A stretch of 64,000 bases of DNA from Solirubrobacter phytolaccae (GTDB lineage: Bacteria; Actinomycetota; Thermoleophilia; Solirubrobacterales; Solirubrobacteraceae): positions 21,130-85,129 of the forward strand of contig NZ_JAPDDP010000026.1 in assembly GCF_027587195.1 (NCBI RefSeq), read 5' to 3'. The first letter of the stretch is position 1; every line of letters begins with the position of its first letter. Shown here piece after piece: positions 34,857 to 44,241 of this stretch. The notes under the pieces were generated by a model that ran no database searches, was not told where the DNA came from, and worked only from the letters and a program-made list of their open reading frames with translations. A program made the position numbers and the translations under genes.

Positions 34857-36155
34857 GTGGCCGGCACGACGATCATCCGCGCGCGCGTCGCGCACACGCC
34901 GCGTGATCCGTTCGCGGCCGACGACGCGCTGGAGACGTTCGACGACGGCGCGGTCGCCTTCGCGGACGGGACGATCGTCGCCACCGGGCCGGCGACCGAC
35001 GTGCTCGCCGCGCATCCCGAGGCGACGGTGCACGACCGGCGCGACTGCGTGCTGATCCCGGGCATGGTCGACACGCACGTGCACTTCCCGCAGATCCCCG
35101 TGATCGGCGCGATGGGGCTCGAGCTGCTCGAGTGGCTCGCGCAGCGCACGTTGCCGGAGGAGGCCAGGATGGCCGACCTCGACCACGCGCAGCGCGCCGC
35201 CACGCGCTTCACGCGGCTCCTCGCGCTCAACGGCACGACGTCGGCACTGGTCTTCGGCAGCCACTTCCCGCAGGCGCAGCACGCGCTCTTCGAGGCCGCC
35301 GACGCGTCCGGGCTTCGGATCGCGTCGGGCCTGGTCGTCTCCGACCGCAACCTGCGCCCCGAGCTCGAGGTCACGCCGGAGGAGGCCTACGCGCGCAGCA
35401 CCGAGCTGCGCGCCCGCTGGCACGGCCACGGGCGGCTCCGCTACGTCATCACGCCGCGCTTCAGCGTCTCCGCCACGGAGGCGATGCTCGACGCCTGCCG
35501 GGCGCTGCTCGACGACGAGCCGACCGCCCTGTTCACGAGCCACGTGAACGAGAGCCCGGGCGAGATCGCGTTCGTGAAGGAGCTGTTCCCGAAGGCCCGC
35601 GACTACATCGGCACCTACGAGGACGCGGGGCTGCTGCGGCCGTGCTCGGTGCTCGCCCACAACGTGCACGTGTCCGACGAGGGTCTCCATCGCCTCGCGC
35701 GCGCCAAGACCGCCGTCGCGCACTGCCCGTCCTCCAACGCCTTCCTGGCCAGCGGCATCTTCCCCATGGCCCGCCACGTCGAGCACGGGGTGCGGTTCGG
35801 GATGGGCACGGACGTCGGCGCCGGGACGGGCCTCTCGATGCTCAAGGAGGCGCTCGTGGCGTACCACGTGCAGATGGTCCGCTCGGAGGGACACATGCTC
35901 GGGCCCGCGCACCTGCTCTACCTCGCGACCGCCGCGGGCGCGAAGGCGATCGGGCTCGAGGCGGTCGCCGGAGACCTCACGCCGGGCAAGGCGGCGGACC
36001 TCGTGCTGCTCAAGCCGCCGCCCGGCGGCACGCTCGAGGCCGTGCTCGAGGAGGCGCCGGACTGGAGCGCCGCGCTCGGCGCGATCTTCACGCTCGCCCG
36101 CGAGGAGTGCGTGGTCGAGACCCGTGTGGCGGGCGACATCGTGTTTCGTCGTTAA
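34857..36155 (+). CDS. guaD: Guanine deaminase
   Basis: A 432-residue zinc amidohydrolase converting guanine to xanthine. Motifs: DTHVHFPQ (metal His pair and the guanine-deaminase FPQ), PRFSVSATE, TSHVNES, AHNVHVS, HCPSSN and GTDVGAG with the metal Asp. The GTG start has TAGGCT 6 nt upstream, suggesting a leaderless mRNA. It lies on the plus strand inside the proB-proA gap, and other purine-breakdown genes occur at 47 kb and 56-58.6 kb. Confidence 0.9.
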   Translation: MAGTTIIRARVAHTPRDPFAADDALETFDDGAVAFADGTIVATGPATDVLAAHPEATVHDRRDCVLIPGMVDTHVHFPQIPVIGAMGLELLEWLAQRTLPEEARMADLDHAQRAATRFTRLLALNGTTSALVFGSHFPQAQHALFEAADASGLRIASGLVVSDRNLRPELEVTPEEAYARSTELRARWHGHGRLRYVITPRFSVSATEAMLDACRALLDDEPTALFTSHVNESPGEIAFVKELFPKARDYIGTYEDAGLLRPCSVLAHNVHVSDEGLHRLARAKTAVAHCPSSNAFLASGIFPMARHVEHGVRFGMGTDVGAGTGLSMLKEALVAYHVQMVRSEGHMLGPAHLLYLATAAGAKAIGLEAVAGDLTPGKAADLVLLKPPPGGTLEAVLEEAPDWSAALGAIFTLAREECVVETRVAGDIVFRR

Positions 36156-36204
36156 ACGGACCGCCGCGTTCTATTAGGCGCGTTCGCGGTCGACGACCAA
36201 GAGC

Positions 36205-38016
36205 ATGACCACGAACCTCCGCACCGGCCTCACGGCCGCGGCGGTGGCGCTGCTGACTGCCGTCCCCGCCTCCGCCGCCCATGCCGCTCCTCTGCAAACG
36301 CCGGTCCAGATCGACAACATGGGTGGCTACCTCCCGTCGGTCGCCGTCAACGCCGGCTCCGCCATCGTGGGCCTGCCGACGAACGACGCCGTGAAAGTGG
36401 CGACGAGCGCCGGCGCCGGCCAGTGGAACCCGACGATCGCGCTCTCCTCGCCCACGGCGAAGTCCGACGGCGTCGCCGTCACCGTCGACGAGGACGGCAC
36501 CCAGACCGCGGTCTGGGGCGAGTACTTCATGATCTCGGCCGGCATGGGCATGCCGAACCCGGGCCCGACGAGCATCTACGCCGCCACCCGCACGGCGGTC
36601 GGCGCGTGGAGCACGCCCGAGAAGCTCTCCCCCGCCGGCGCCGCCGTCCTCGGCCAAGTGTCGGCCGTCGTCGGCACGGACGGCCGCGTCACGGCCACGT
36701 GGTTGGAGGACTCCGGCGACGTCTACTTCACGACGCGCCCGCTCGGCGGCGCCTGGAGCCCGCGCACGAAGGTCACGGGTGCGGAGGCCGGCGCGGCGAT
36801 CGACCTCGCCGCGGCCAAGGACGGCACCGTCACTGCCGTGTGGCGCGACACGACCAGCAGCGACGCCCTGGTCTCGACGCTGCGGGACGGGGCCTGGACC
36901 GCCCCGGTGGACGTCTCCGGCGCCGCGGTCTCCGATCCCGCGCTCGACATGACCCCCGCCGGCGACGCCACCGTGGTCTGGAAGGGCAGCGGCGGCATCT
37001 TCACCACCCGGCGCGCGGCGGGGAGCACCACCTGGACCGCACCCGAGCAGATCTCCGGCAACAACGGCAACTACGGCCACTACGCGCCCGGGCTCGTCGT
37101 CGAGCGCAGCGGCCGCGCGACCGCCGCCTGGAGCGAGTACGGCAGCGGCGGCTACCACGTGTACACGTCCGAGCGTGCCGCGGACGGCACCTGGAGCGCG
37201 AACCGGGACCTCGGCCCGGGCGACTCGTCCAAGCCGACCCTGGCCGCCACGCCGGACGGCGAGGTCCACGTCGCCTGGTACGGCCTGCCGACGCGGATCG
37301 TCTCGCGGGCGGCCGACGGCACCTGGGGCTCGCTCAGCACGATCTCGGCGTTCGTGAACTCCGACCCGGTGATCGCGGCGGACGAGGACGGCGACGTGGT
37401 CATCGCCGGCGCGCCGAACGGCTCGCCGGTCCAGGTCGCCGGGTTCGACAACGCCGGCCCCGGGCTCACCGCGCTGTCCGTCCCGGCCTCGGCCCAGGTG
37501 GGCGCGGCTGTCACGTTCAGCGTGTCGCCGATCGACCTGTGGTCGGGCCTCGGCACCACGACCTGGAGCTTCGGCGACGGCACGACGGGCACGGGCACAA
37601 CCGTCACGCACACGTTCGCCACCACCGGCACGAAGAAGATCACGGTCACGGCGACCGACACCTTCGGTCGCGCCCGCACCCGCACGCGGGCCCTCAGCGT
37701 CACGCAGGCCGTGGCCCCGACCCCCGAGCCGCCGGCCCCCGGCACCGACCCCACCCCGCCGGCCAAGACGCCCGGCACCTGCACCCCGCGCGCGCTGACC
37801 ACCGTCAAGTGGAAGCTGACGAAGGGCACGAAGGTCCGCCGCGCGACGATCACCGTCAGCGGCGACAAGAAGGCCCGCAAGCTCAAGCGCACGGCCCGTT
37901 CCTTCAAGCTCGACCTGCGCAAGGCCAAGGGCAAGGTGGTCACCGTGACCATCCGCACCCGCACGACCAAGGGCAAGCTGGTCACGAAGACGCAGCGCTA
38001 CACGCTCTGCTCCTAA
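36205..38016 (+). CDS. Secreted protein with beta-propeller-like repeats, PKD domain and Lys-rich tail
   Basis: A 603-residue exported protein. Signal peptide at 1-28 (AAAVALLTAVPASAAHA). Residues 30-410 hold repeated DGxVTAVW / ADGTW strands like sialidase or propeller blades. A PKD domain follows (TTWSFGDGTTGTG, VTHTFATTGTKKITVTATD, about 425-495). After a Pro linker, the last ~75 residues form a basic domain bounded by two Cys (CTPRALTTVKW to YTLCS) that could be disulfide-closed. No catalytic residues are evident; cell-surface binding is a guess. Its stop overlaps the convergent proB stop by 3-4 bp. Confidence 0.7.
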   Translation: MTTNLRTGLTAAAVALLTAVPASAAHAAPLQTPVQIDNMGGYLPSVAVNAGSAIVGLPTNDAVKVATSAGAGQWNPTIALSSPTAKSDGVAVTVDEDGTQTAVWGEYFMISAGMGMPNPGPTSIYAATRTAVGAWSTPEKLSPAGAAVLGQVSAVVGTDGRVTATWLEDSGDVYFTTRPLGGAWSPRTKVTGAEAGAAIDLAAAKDGTVTAVWRDTTSSDALVSTLRDGAWTAPVDVSGAAVSDPALDMTPAGDATVVWKGSGGIFTTRRAAGSTTWTAPEQISGNNGNYGHYAPGLVVERSGRATAAWSEYGSGGYHVYTSERAADGTWSANRDLGPGDSSKPTLAATPDGEVHVAWYGLPTRIVSRAADGTWGSLSTISAFVNSDPVIAADEDGDVVIAGAPNGSPVQVAGFDNAGPGLTALSVPASAQVGAAVTFSVSPIDLWSGLGTTTWSFGDGTTGTGTTVTHTFATTGTKKITVTATDTFGRARTRTRALSVTQAVAPTPEPPAPGTDPTPPAKTPGTCTPRALTTVKWKLTKGTKVRRATITVSGDKKARKLKRTARSFKLDLRKAKGKVVTVTIRTRTTKGKLVTKTQRYTLCS

Positions 38017-39104
38017 GTCAGGACGAAGTAGTCGCGATGCACGGCTTCCTCGGTCGCCCGGGGAAGCACCTCGCGCACGGCGCCTGACTTGAGGCCCATG
38101 ACCCGCCGCAGCTCGGCGGAGGAGTAGTTCGAGATCCCCTTGCCGACGGCGCTCCCGTCGGCGAGGACCTCGATCGCGTCGCCCGCCTCGAAGGCGCCCT
38201 CGACGCCGACGATGCCGACCGGCAGCAGCGACGTGCCGCCGTCGCGCAGCGCCCGTGCAGCGCCCGCGTCGACCACGACCGTGCCCTGGGAGGGCTTGGC
38301 GTAGCGCAGCCAGAGCTTGAAGGACGGCTGGCGCACCGGGTGCGGCGCGAAGTGCGTGCCCGCGGGCTCCCCCGCCCAGGCGCGCGCGAGCACGCCCGGC
38401 TCGAACCCGCTCCCGATCACGGTCGGGATGCCGGCCGCGGTGGCCATCTCCGCGGCCGCGACCTTCGAGCGCATCCCGCCCGAGCCCAGTGCCGAGGTCT
38501 CCGACGAGATGCTCAAAGCGGCCAGCTCGGCCGGATCGTCCACGCTCTCGACCAACCGCGCCGACGGGTCGGAGCGCGGATCGGCGGTGAACAGCCCCGC
38601 CGTCGAGGTCAGCAGGAGCAGCAACGACGCGTCGACCAGCACGGCGACCTGCGCGGCGAGGAAGTCGTTGTCGCCGAAGGAGATCTCGTCCGTGGTGGTC
38701 GTGTCGTTCTCGTTGATGACCGGGACGATCCGCCAGTCGACGAGCGTCCGCAGCGTGCGGCGCGCGTTCAGGTAGTGCGTCCGCGCGCTCATGTCGAAGA
38801 ACGTCAACAGCACCTGCGCCGACTGGATGCCGCGCTCGCGCAGGTACTCGTCGTAGGTGCGGTAGAGCCGGCCCTGGCCGACCGCGGACGCCGCCTGGAG
38901 CTCCTCGACCGCCTTCGGCCGCCCGCCCAGCCCGAGCAGGTGGATGCCGCGCGCGATCGCACCAGAAGTCACCACGACCACGTCGGTCCCGGCCGCGTGC
39001 AGCGCCGCGATCTCCTCGCAGATCCTCGCGACGACGGACAGCCGCAGCGCGCCGCTGTCCTCGGCGACGATCGACGAGCCGAGCTTGACGACCGCGACCG
39101 GCAT
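38013..39104 (-). CDS. proB: Glutamate 5-kinase with PUA domain
   Basis: A 363-residue enzyme phosphorylating glutamate in the first step of proline synthesis. The amino-acid kinase domain begins VAVVKLGSSIV and has VTSGAIARG, INENDTTTTDEI-like FGDND and GSGGMRSKVAAAEMA; residues about 275-355 form the PUA domain ending near SSAELRRVMG. The ATG overlaps the obg stop (ATGA). The order obg-proB is conserved, but proA has been separated. Confidence 0.95.
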   Translation of the reverse strand: MPVAVVKLGSSIVAEDSGALRLSVVARICEEIAALHAAGTDVVVVTSGAIARGIHLLGLGGRPKAVEELQAASAVGQGRLYRTYDEYLRERGIQSAQVLLTFFDMSARTHYLNARRTLRTLVDWRIVPVINENDTTTTDEISFGDNDFLAAQVAVLVDASLLLLLTSTAGLFTADPRSDPSARLVESVDDPAELAALSISSETSALGSGGMRSKVAAAEMATAAGIPTVIGSGFEPGVLARAWAGEPAGTHFAPHPVRQPSFKLWLRYAKPSQGTVVVDAGAARALRDGGTSLLPVGIVGVEGAFEAGDAIEVLADGSAVGKGISNYSSAELRRVMGLKSGAVREVLPRATEEAVHRDYFVLT

Positions 39105-40390
39105 CAGCCGTGGGGGTCGAGCGTGAACACGGTGCCGCCGATCTCGACGTCGTCGCCGGGCTCGAACCCGGCGCGCTCGAGCGCGGTGATCACACCCATC
39201 CGCCGCAGCCGGTTCTCGACCAGCGCCTGCGCCTCCTCGTTCTCGAGGTCCCAGCGCAGGAACAGGCGCTCGACGGCCTCGCCCGTGACGATCCACTCGC
39301 GGGCCGGGCCGCGCGTGATGTCGAACGACGGACGGCCCTTGACGGGACGGAAGACCGCGAACTCGGCCACCTCGTCCTCGCCCGAGCCCTCGGCCTCCGG
39401 GGGCGCGACGGGCACGCGTTCCAGCAGCTCGCCGCGCAGCTCACTCAGGCCGATCGACGTCGCGCTGGACGTCACGAGCACCGGGAAGGCGACGCGCTCG
39501 CGCCACTCCACGGCGGCCTGCGCGGCCACCTCCGGCGTCACGAGGTCGGCCTTGCTCAACGCCAGCAGGCGCGGGAGCGAGGCCAGGCGCGGGTCGTGCT
39601 CGGCGAGCTCGCGCTCGATCACCTCGAAGTTCTGCACCGGGTCCGAGCCGTCCAGCGGCGCGAGATCGAGCACGTGCACGAGCAGCCGCGTGCGCTCCAC
39701 GTGCGCGAGGAAGTCGTGACCCAGGCCGGCGCCCTCGGACGCGCCCTCGATGAGGCCCGGGATGTCGGCGAGCACGAGCTGACGATCGTCGGCCTCGATC
39801 GTGCCCAGCACCGGGACCAGCGTCGTGAACGGGTACGCGGCGACTTTTGGCTGCGCCCGGGTCATCGTCGACAGCAGCGAGGACTTGCCGGCGTTCGGGA
39901 GCCCGACGAGGCCGACGTCGGCGAGCAGCTTGAGCCGCAGCTCGACGAGGCCCTCCTCCCCCGGCAGACCGCGCTCGGCGAGCCGCGGCGCCTGGCGCGT
40001 CGCGGTCGCGAAGGTCTTGTTGCCGCGCCCGCCCGGGCCGCCCTTGGCGAGCGTGATCTCCTGGCCGGGCCGGACGAGGTCGTACTCGCGCCCGTCCCAG
40101 CGCTCGACGGTGGTGCCGGGCGGCACGGGAACGACGAGCCGCTCGCCGTCGGCGCCGTGCATGAGCTTGCCCATGCCGTGCCCGCCGCGATCGGCCTTGT
40201 AGCGCCCGCGGCGCCGGAAGGACTGCAGGTCGCGCAGCGAGTCGTCGCAGCGCAGGACGACGTCGCCGCCGCGCCCGCCGTCGCCGCCGTCGGGCCCGCC
40301 CTTGGGCACGCGGGACTCGCGCCGGAACGACATCGAGCCGTCGCCGCCGCGCCCAGCTTCCACTTCGATACGTGCGCGATCAGCGAGCAT
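39104..40390 (-). CDS. obg: GTPase Obg/CgtA
   Basis: A 428-residue ribosome-assembly GTPase. The Gly-rich Obg fold is at 1-155 (EVEAGRGGDGSMSFRRE, GGDGGRGGDVVL), the GTPase domain has GLPNAGKSS, DIPGLIEGA and the TKAD-like SKAD, and a C-terminal OCT domain follows (FDITRGPAREWIVTG to EIGGTVF). The length and OCT domain match actinobacterial Obg. In most genomes rplU-rpmA precede obg directly; here they lie 22 kb away. It is divergent from an SDR gene with a 23-bp gap. Confidence 0.96.
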   Translation of the reverse strand: MLADRARIEVEAGRGGDGSMSFRRESRVPKGGPDGGDGGRGGDVVLRCDDSLRDLQSFRRRGRYKADRGGHGMGKLMHGADGERLVVPVPPGTTVERWDGREYDLVRPGQEITLAKGGPGGRGNKTFATATRQAPRLAERGLPGEEGLVELRLKLLADVGLVGLPNAGKSSLLSTMTRAQPKVAAYPFTTLVPVLGTIEADDRQLVLADIPGLIEGASEGAGLGHDFLAHVERTRLLVHVLDLAPLDGSDPVQNFEVIERELAEHDPRLASLPRLLALSKADLVTPEVAAQAAVEWRERVAFPVLVTSSATSIGLSELRGELLERVPVAPPEAEGSGEDEVAEFAVFRPVKGRPSFDITRGPAREWIVTGEAVERLFLRWDLENEEAQALVENRLRRMGVITALERAGFEPGDDVEIGGTVFTLDPHG

Positions 40391-40413
40391 TGGTCCGGGT
40401 AACGATAGGAACC

Positions 40414-41088
40414 ATGGACGATCGCGTGTTCCTGATCGCCGGCGCTTCGAGCGGAATCGGCGCCGCCACCGCCCGCCAAGCGGCCGAGGCGGGCTACCGC
40501 GTCGTGCTCGCCGCGCGCTCCGTCGACAAGCTCGAGACGCTCGCGGACAAGACCGGCGGGCTCGTCGTGCAGACCGACGTCGGCGAGTACGCCGAGGTCG
40601 AGGCCCTCGCCAAACGCACCCTCGACCAGTTCGGCCGGATCGACGTCGTGTTCGCCAACGCGGGCGTCGGCCACCCGCGCGGCTTCGAGGCCGGTGACCC
40701 CGCAGACGCCAAGCAGATGGTGATCACGAACGTGTTCGGCATCTACGCGACGATCCGCGCGACGGCCGCCGCGCTGCGAGCGTCGAAGGGCCACCTCGTG
40801 ATCACCAGCAGCATCGCCGGCCGCCGCGCGCTGAAGGGCTCGCTCTACAGCGCCACGAAGTTCGCCGTCACCGGCATGGCCGAGGCCGCGCGCCAGGACT
40901 TCAACGGCACCGGCGTGCGTACGACGCTCATCTCACCCGGCATGGTCGAGACGCCGGGCTTCAGCCACGAGCTCGACAACGTGCTGACCGCCGACGACAT
41001 CGCCCGCGCGGTGATGTTCGCCGTCGCGCAGCCGCCGCACGTGGACCTCAACGAGATCCTCGTGCGGCCGACTGCACAGGAGAGCTAG
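40414..41088 (+). CDS. Short-chain dehydrogenase/reductase
   Basis: A 224-residue classical SDR. The NAD(P)-binding loop is GASSGIG, with NAGVG, the catalytic Ser in ITSSIAG and the Tyr-Lys pair in YSATK. After it comes PGMVETPG. Substrate cannot be read. The ATG at 40414 is 23 bp from the divergent obg start. Two hairpins separate its stop from the convergent lpdA gene. Confidence 0.88.
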   Translation: MDDRVFLIAGASSGIGAATARQAAEAGYRVVLAARSVDKLETLADKTGGLVVQTDVGEYAEVEALAKRTLDQFGRIDVVFANAGVGHPRGFEAGDPADAKQMVITNVFGIYATIRATAAALRASKGHLVITSSIAGRRALKGSLYSATKFAVTGMAEAARQDFNGTGVRTTLISPGMVETPGFSHELDNVLTADDIARAVMFAVAQPPHVDLNEILVRPTAQES

Positions 41089-41134
41089 CGAGTTCGCCCG
41101 GCGCTCGCGCCCTGGGGGCGCTGGGCGAACTCGC
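41088..41134. terminator. Large hairpin between SDR and lpdA
   Basis: Arms of 17 bases (GCGAGTTCGCCCGGCGC and GCGCTGGGCGAACTCGC) pair with a single G-U, around a 13-base loop. It starts at the last base of the SDR stop codon. Few uridines follow, so its role may be transcript-end protection as much as termination. Confidence 0.6.
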
Positions 41135-41138
41135 CGAA

Positions 41139-41159
41139 GCATCGCCCTCTGGGCGATGC
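41139..41159. terminator. Second hairpin, lpdA end
   Basis: A perfect nine-base-pair stem (GCATCGCCC / GGGCGATGC) with a TCT loop, 4 bp after the larger hairpin and 2 bp before the lpdA stop. Both hairpins share the GGGCGA core. Confidence 0.55.
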
Positions 41160-41161
41160 GA

Positions 41162-42928
41162 CTAGTCCTTCTTGGGGCGCTTGCGCTTGGGCATGATGTC
41201 CGTGATCGTGCCCTCCGCCGCCTCGGCGGAGAAGCCGACGGTCTCGGACAGCGTCGGGTGCGGGTGGATCGTCAGGCCGATGTCCTCGGCGTCCAGGCCC
41301 GCTTCGATCGCGAGGACGGTCTCCGCGAGCAGCTCGCCCGCGTTGACGCCGACGATGCCCGCGCCGAGGACCCGATGCGTCTCGGGCTCGACGATCAGCT
41401 TCGTGAGGCCGTCGGAGCGGCCGATGCTCAAAGCACGGCCCGACGCCGCCCACGGGAAGGCGCCGACCTCGTACTCGATCCCCTCGGCCTTGGCCTGGGT
41501 CTCGGTGAGCCCCGTCCAGGCGACCTCCGGGTCCGTGTAGGCCACGGACGGGATCGAGCGGACGTCCCAGGAGACGTCGTGGCCCGCGATCACCTCGGCC
41601 GCGAGCACGCCCTCGTGGGTGGCCTTGTGGGCGAGCATCGGCTCGCCGCGGACGTCGCCGATCGAGAAGATGTGCGGGACGTTCGTACGCATCTGCAGGT
41701 CGGACTCGATGAAGCCGCGGTCGCTGACGGCCACGCCCGCCGCCTCGGCGCCGATGACCTTGCCGTTGGGACGGCGGCCGACGGCCACGAGGATCTTGTC
41801 GAACGTCTCGACGTTCTCGCCGAACTTGACTTTCAGGCCGTCCGGGGTCGCCTCGACCGACTCCACGCCGGTCTTGAGGTGGATCGCCTCGTAGCGGCCC
41901 TTGATGCGCTTCTCGAGCACCCGCACGAGGTCCTTGTCCGCGCCCGGGATGAGCTGGTCGAGCAGCTCGACGACCGTGACCTTCGAGCCCAGCGCGTCGT
42001 AGACCGTCGCCATCTCGAGGCCGATGATGCCGCCGCCGATCACCAGCAGCCGCTCCGGGATGTCCTGCACCTCGAGGGCACCGGTGGAGTCGATGATGCG
42101 GTCGTCCTCGGGCAGGAACGGCAGCGTCGCCGCCTCCGAGCCGGAGGCGATGATGCAGTGCTCGAAGCCGACGACGGTGTCGCCGACCTTGATCGAGTTC
42201 GGCGAGGTGAACTCGCCCGTGCCGCGCACGACCGTCACCTTGCGCTGCTTGGCGAGGCTCTCGAGGCCGCCGGTGAGGCGCCCGACGACGTCCTCCTTCC
42301 ATCCGCGTACGTGGTCGATGTCGATCGTCGGCTTGCCGAACGAGACGCCCATCTCGGACATCTCCTCGGCCTCGGACAGCACCTTCGCGACGTGCAGGAG
42401 CGCCTTGGACGGGATGCAGCCGACGTTCAGGCACACGCCGCCGAGCCGCTCGCCGCGGTCGATCATGGCCACGCTCAGGCCGAGATCGGCGGCGCGGAAC
42501 GCGGCCGTGTAGCCACCCGGACCGGCGCCGAGCACGACGACCTGGACCTTGACGTCCGCGTCTTCCGGGATGCCGGAGGACGTGGGCGCGGCGGCCGGAG
42601 CCGGAGCCGACTCGGCGGCCGGAGCGGGCGCCTCCTCGGCCTTCTCCTCGACGGTGCCGCCCTCGGGCTTGGCCTCCTCCGGCGCGGCGGCCTCGGCGGC
42701 CTCCAGCGTCAGGATCGTCGAGCCCTCGGCGACCTTGTCGCCCACGGCCACGGTGATGTCCGTGACCTTGCCCGCGGCCGGCGACGGCACTTCCATCGTC
42801 GCCTTGTCGGACTCGAGGACGACCAGCGGGGTCTCCTCCTCGACCTCGTCACCGACGGCGACGAGGATCTCGATGACCGGGACGGCGTCGAAATCGCCGA
42901 TGTCCGGGACCTTGACTTCGAGGCTCAA
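41162..42928 (-). CDS. lpdA: Dihydrolipoamide dehydrogenase (E3) with N-terminal lipoyl domain
   Basis: A 588-residue E3. The first 75 residues form a lipoyl domain ([17 protein letters not shown], lipoyl Lys42), then an Ala/Pro/Glu linker (76-125), an FAD domain ([17 protein letters not shown]), the redox pair in [12 protein letters not shown] (Cys166, Cys171), NAD binding [13 protein letters not shown] and the dimer-interface HPHPTLSE with the catalytic His. The TTG at 42928 overlaps the aceF stop (TTGA). Lipoyl-bearing E3 is known in proteobacteria and some Gram-positives but is unusual for actinobacteria. Confidence 0.92.
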   Translation of the reverse strand: MSLEVKVPDIGDFDAVPVIEILVAVGDEVEEETPLVVLESDKATMEVPSPAAGKVTDITVAVGDKVAEGSTILTLEAAEAAAPEEAKPEGGTVEEKAEEAPAPAAESAPAPAAAPTSSGIPEDADVKVQVVVLGAGPGGYTAAFRAADLGLSVAMIDRGERLGGVCLNVGCIPSKALLHVAKVLSEAEEMSEMGVSFGKPTIDIDHVRGWKEDVVGRLTGGLESLAKQRKVTVVRGTGEFTSPNSIKVGDTVVGFEHCIIASGSEAATLPFLPEDDRIIDSTGALEVQDIPERLLVIGGGIIGLEMATVYDALGSKVTVVELLDQLIPGADKDLVRVLEKRIKGRYEAIHLKTGVESVEATPDGLKVKFGENVETFDKILVAVGRRPNGKVIGAEAAGVAVSDRGFIESDLQMRTNVPHIFSIGDVRGEPMLAHKATHEGVLAAEVIAGHDVSWDVRSIPSVAYTDPEVAWTGLTETQAKAEGIEYEVGAFPWAASGRALSIGRSDGLTKLIVEPETHRVLGAGIVGVNAGELLAETVLAIEAGLDAEDIGLTIHPHPTLSETVGFSAEAAEGTITDIMPKRKRPKKD

Positions 42929-44238
42929 AGCAGGACCCTCCGCAGGTCGGACAGCTGGTTGACCAGGTGCGCGGTGAAGCGCGCGGCGAGCGCGCCGTCG
43001 ATCACGCGGTGGTCGTAGGACAGCGACAGCGGCACCATCAGGCGCGGCACGAACTCGCTGCCGTTCCAGACGGGCTTCATCGCCGAGCGGGTGACGCCGA
43101 GGATCGCGACCTCGGGGGCGTTGACGATCGGCGTGAACGACGTGCCGCCGATCCCGCCGAGCGACGAGATCGTGAACGTCGAGCCCTGCATGTCGCCGCC
43201 GGCGAGCTTGCCCTCGCGCGCCTTCTTGGACAGCTCGGTCAGGTCCTTGGCGATCTCGAGGATGCCCTTGGAGTCGGCGTCCTTGATGACCGGGACGACG
43301 AGGCCGTTGGGCGTGTCGGCCGCGAAGCCGATGTTGTAGTAGCGCTTGAGGACCAGGTCGTCGCCGTCCAGCGAGGAGTTGACGACCGGGAAGGCCTTCA
43401 GCGACGCCACGACGGCCTTCGCCAGCAGCGCGACCATCGTCACCTTGGCCTCGGACTGCTCGGAGTTGGTGCGCTTGCGGAACGCCTCCAGCTCGGTGAT
43501 GTCCGCCTCGTCGTTGTGCGTGACGTGCGGGATCATCACCCAGTTGCGGCCCAGGTTCGGGCCGCTGATCTTCTGGATGCGGGTGAGCGGCTGGCGCTCG
43601 ATCTCGCCGTAGCGCTCGAAGTTGACCTTCGGCCACGGCGCGAGGTTCAGGCCCTCGATCGCGGCACCGCCGCCCGGAGCCGGAGCCGCAGCGGGCGCGG
43701 CCGCCGGAGCGTCCTTGGCCTGCTGCACGTCGTCCTTGGTGATCCGGCCCTTGCGGCCGGACCCGGTGACGGTCGAGAGGTCCACGCCGAGTTCACGCGC
43801 GAGCCGCCGCACACCGGGGGAGGCGTACGCGGGCGCCGAGCTGACGCCGGCGCTCTGCTGCGGCGACGCGGGCTGGGCCGGCGCGTCGACGCTCTTGGGC
43901 TCCTCGACGGCCTTGACGTCCTCCGTCTCGGCCGCCTTGGCGTCCTCGGCCACGGCACCCGCGGGCGCCGTCTCGGCCTCGGGCGCGGCGCCGTTGGCCC
44001 CGCTGACCTCGAGCGTGAGGATCGCGGACCCTTCCTTGACCTTGTCGCCGACGGCGATGCCGATCTCCGTGACCTTGCCGGCCGACGGCGACGGGACCTC
44101 CATCGTCGCCTTGTCGGACTCCAGGACCACCAGCGGGTCCTCGGCGGCAACCTCGTCACCGACCGACACCAGCACCTCGATCACCGGGACGTCGTCGAAG
44201 TCCCCGATGTCGGGGACGAGAACCTGTTCAGAAGCCAC
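42925..44238 (-). CDS. aceF: Dihydrolipoamide acetyltransferase (E2) of pyruvate dehydrogenase
   Basis: A 437-residue E2 with a single lipoyl domain (Lys43 in [17 protein letters not shown]), a long Ala/Pro linker, a peripheral-subunit-binding domain ([32 protein letters not shown]) and the catalytic domain ending [13 protein letters not shown] with the catalytic His. One lipoyl domain is fewer than the three of E. coli; the E3 contributes another. The GTG lies 3 bp after the aceE stop and the gene is coupled to lpdA by TTGA. Confidence 0.93.
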   Translation of the reverse strand: MASEQVLVPDIGDFDDVPVIEVLVSVGDEVAAEDPLVVLESDKATMEVPSPSAGKVTEIGIAVGDKVKEGSAILTLEVSGANGAAPEAETAPAGAVAEDAKAAETEDVKAVEEPKSVDAPAQPASPQQSAGVSSAPAYASPGVRRLARELGVDLSTVTGSGRKGRITKDDVQQAKDAPAAAPAAAPAPGGGAAIEGLNLAPWPKVNFERYGEIERQPLTRIQKISGPNLGRNWVMIPHVTHNDEADITELEAFRKRTNSEQSEAKVTMVALLAKAVVASLKAFPVVNSSLDGDDLVLKRYYNIGFAADTPNGLVVPVIKDADSKGILEIAKDLTELSKKAREGKLAGGDMQGSTFTISSLGGIGGTSFTPIVNAPEVAILGVTRSAMKPVWNGSEFVPRLMVPLSLSYDHRVIDGALAARFTAHLVNQLSDLRRVLL

Positions 44239-44241
44239 GTC

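Noticed and set aside
42929..43636. Fusion of lpdA to aceF suggested by one long open frame
   Set aside because: The upstream part is a different frame of aceF; the TTGA junction and the intact lipoyl-domain start at 42928 show two separate proteins.
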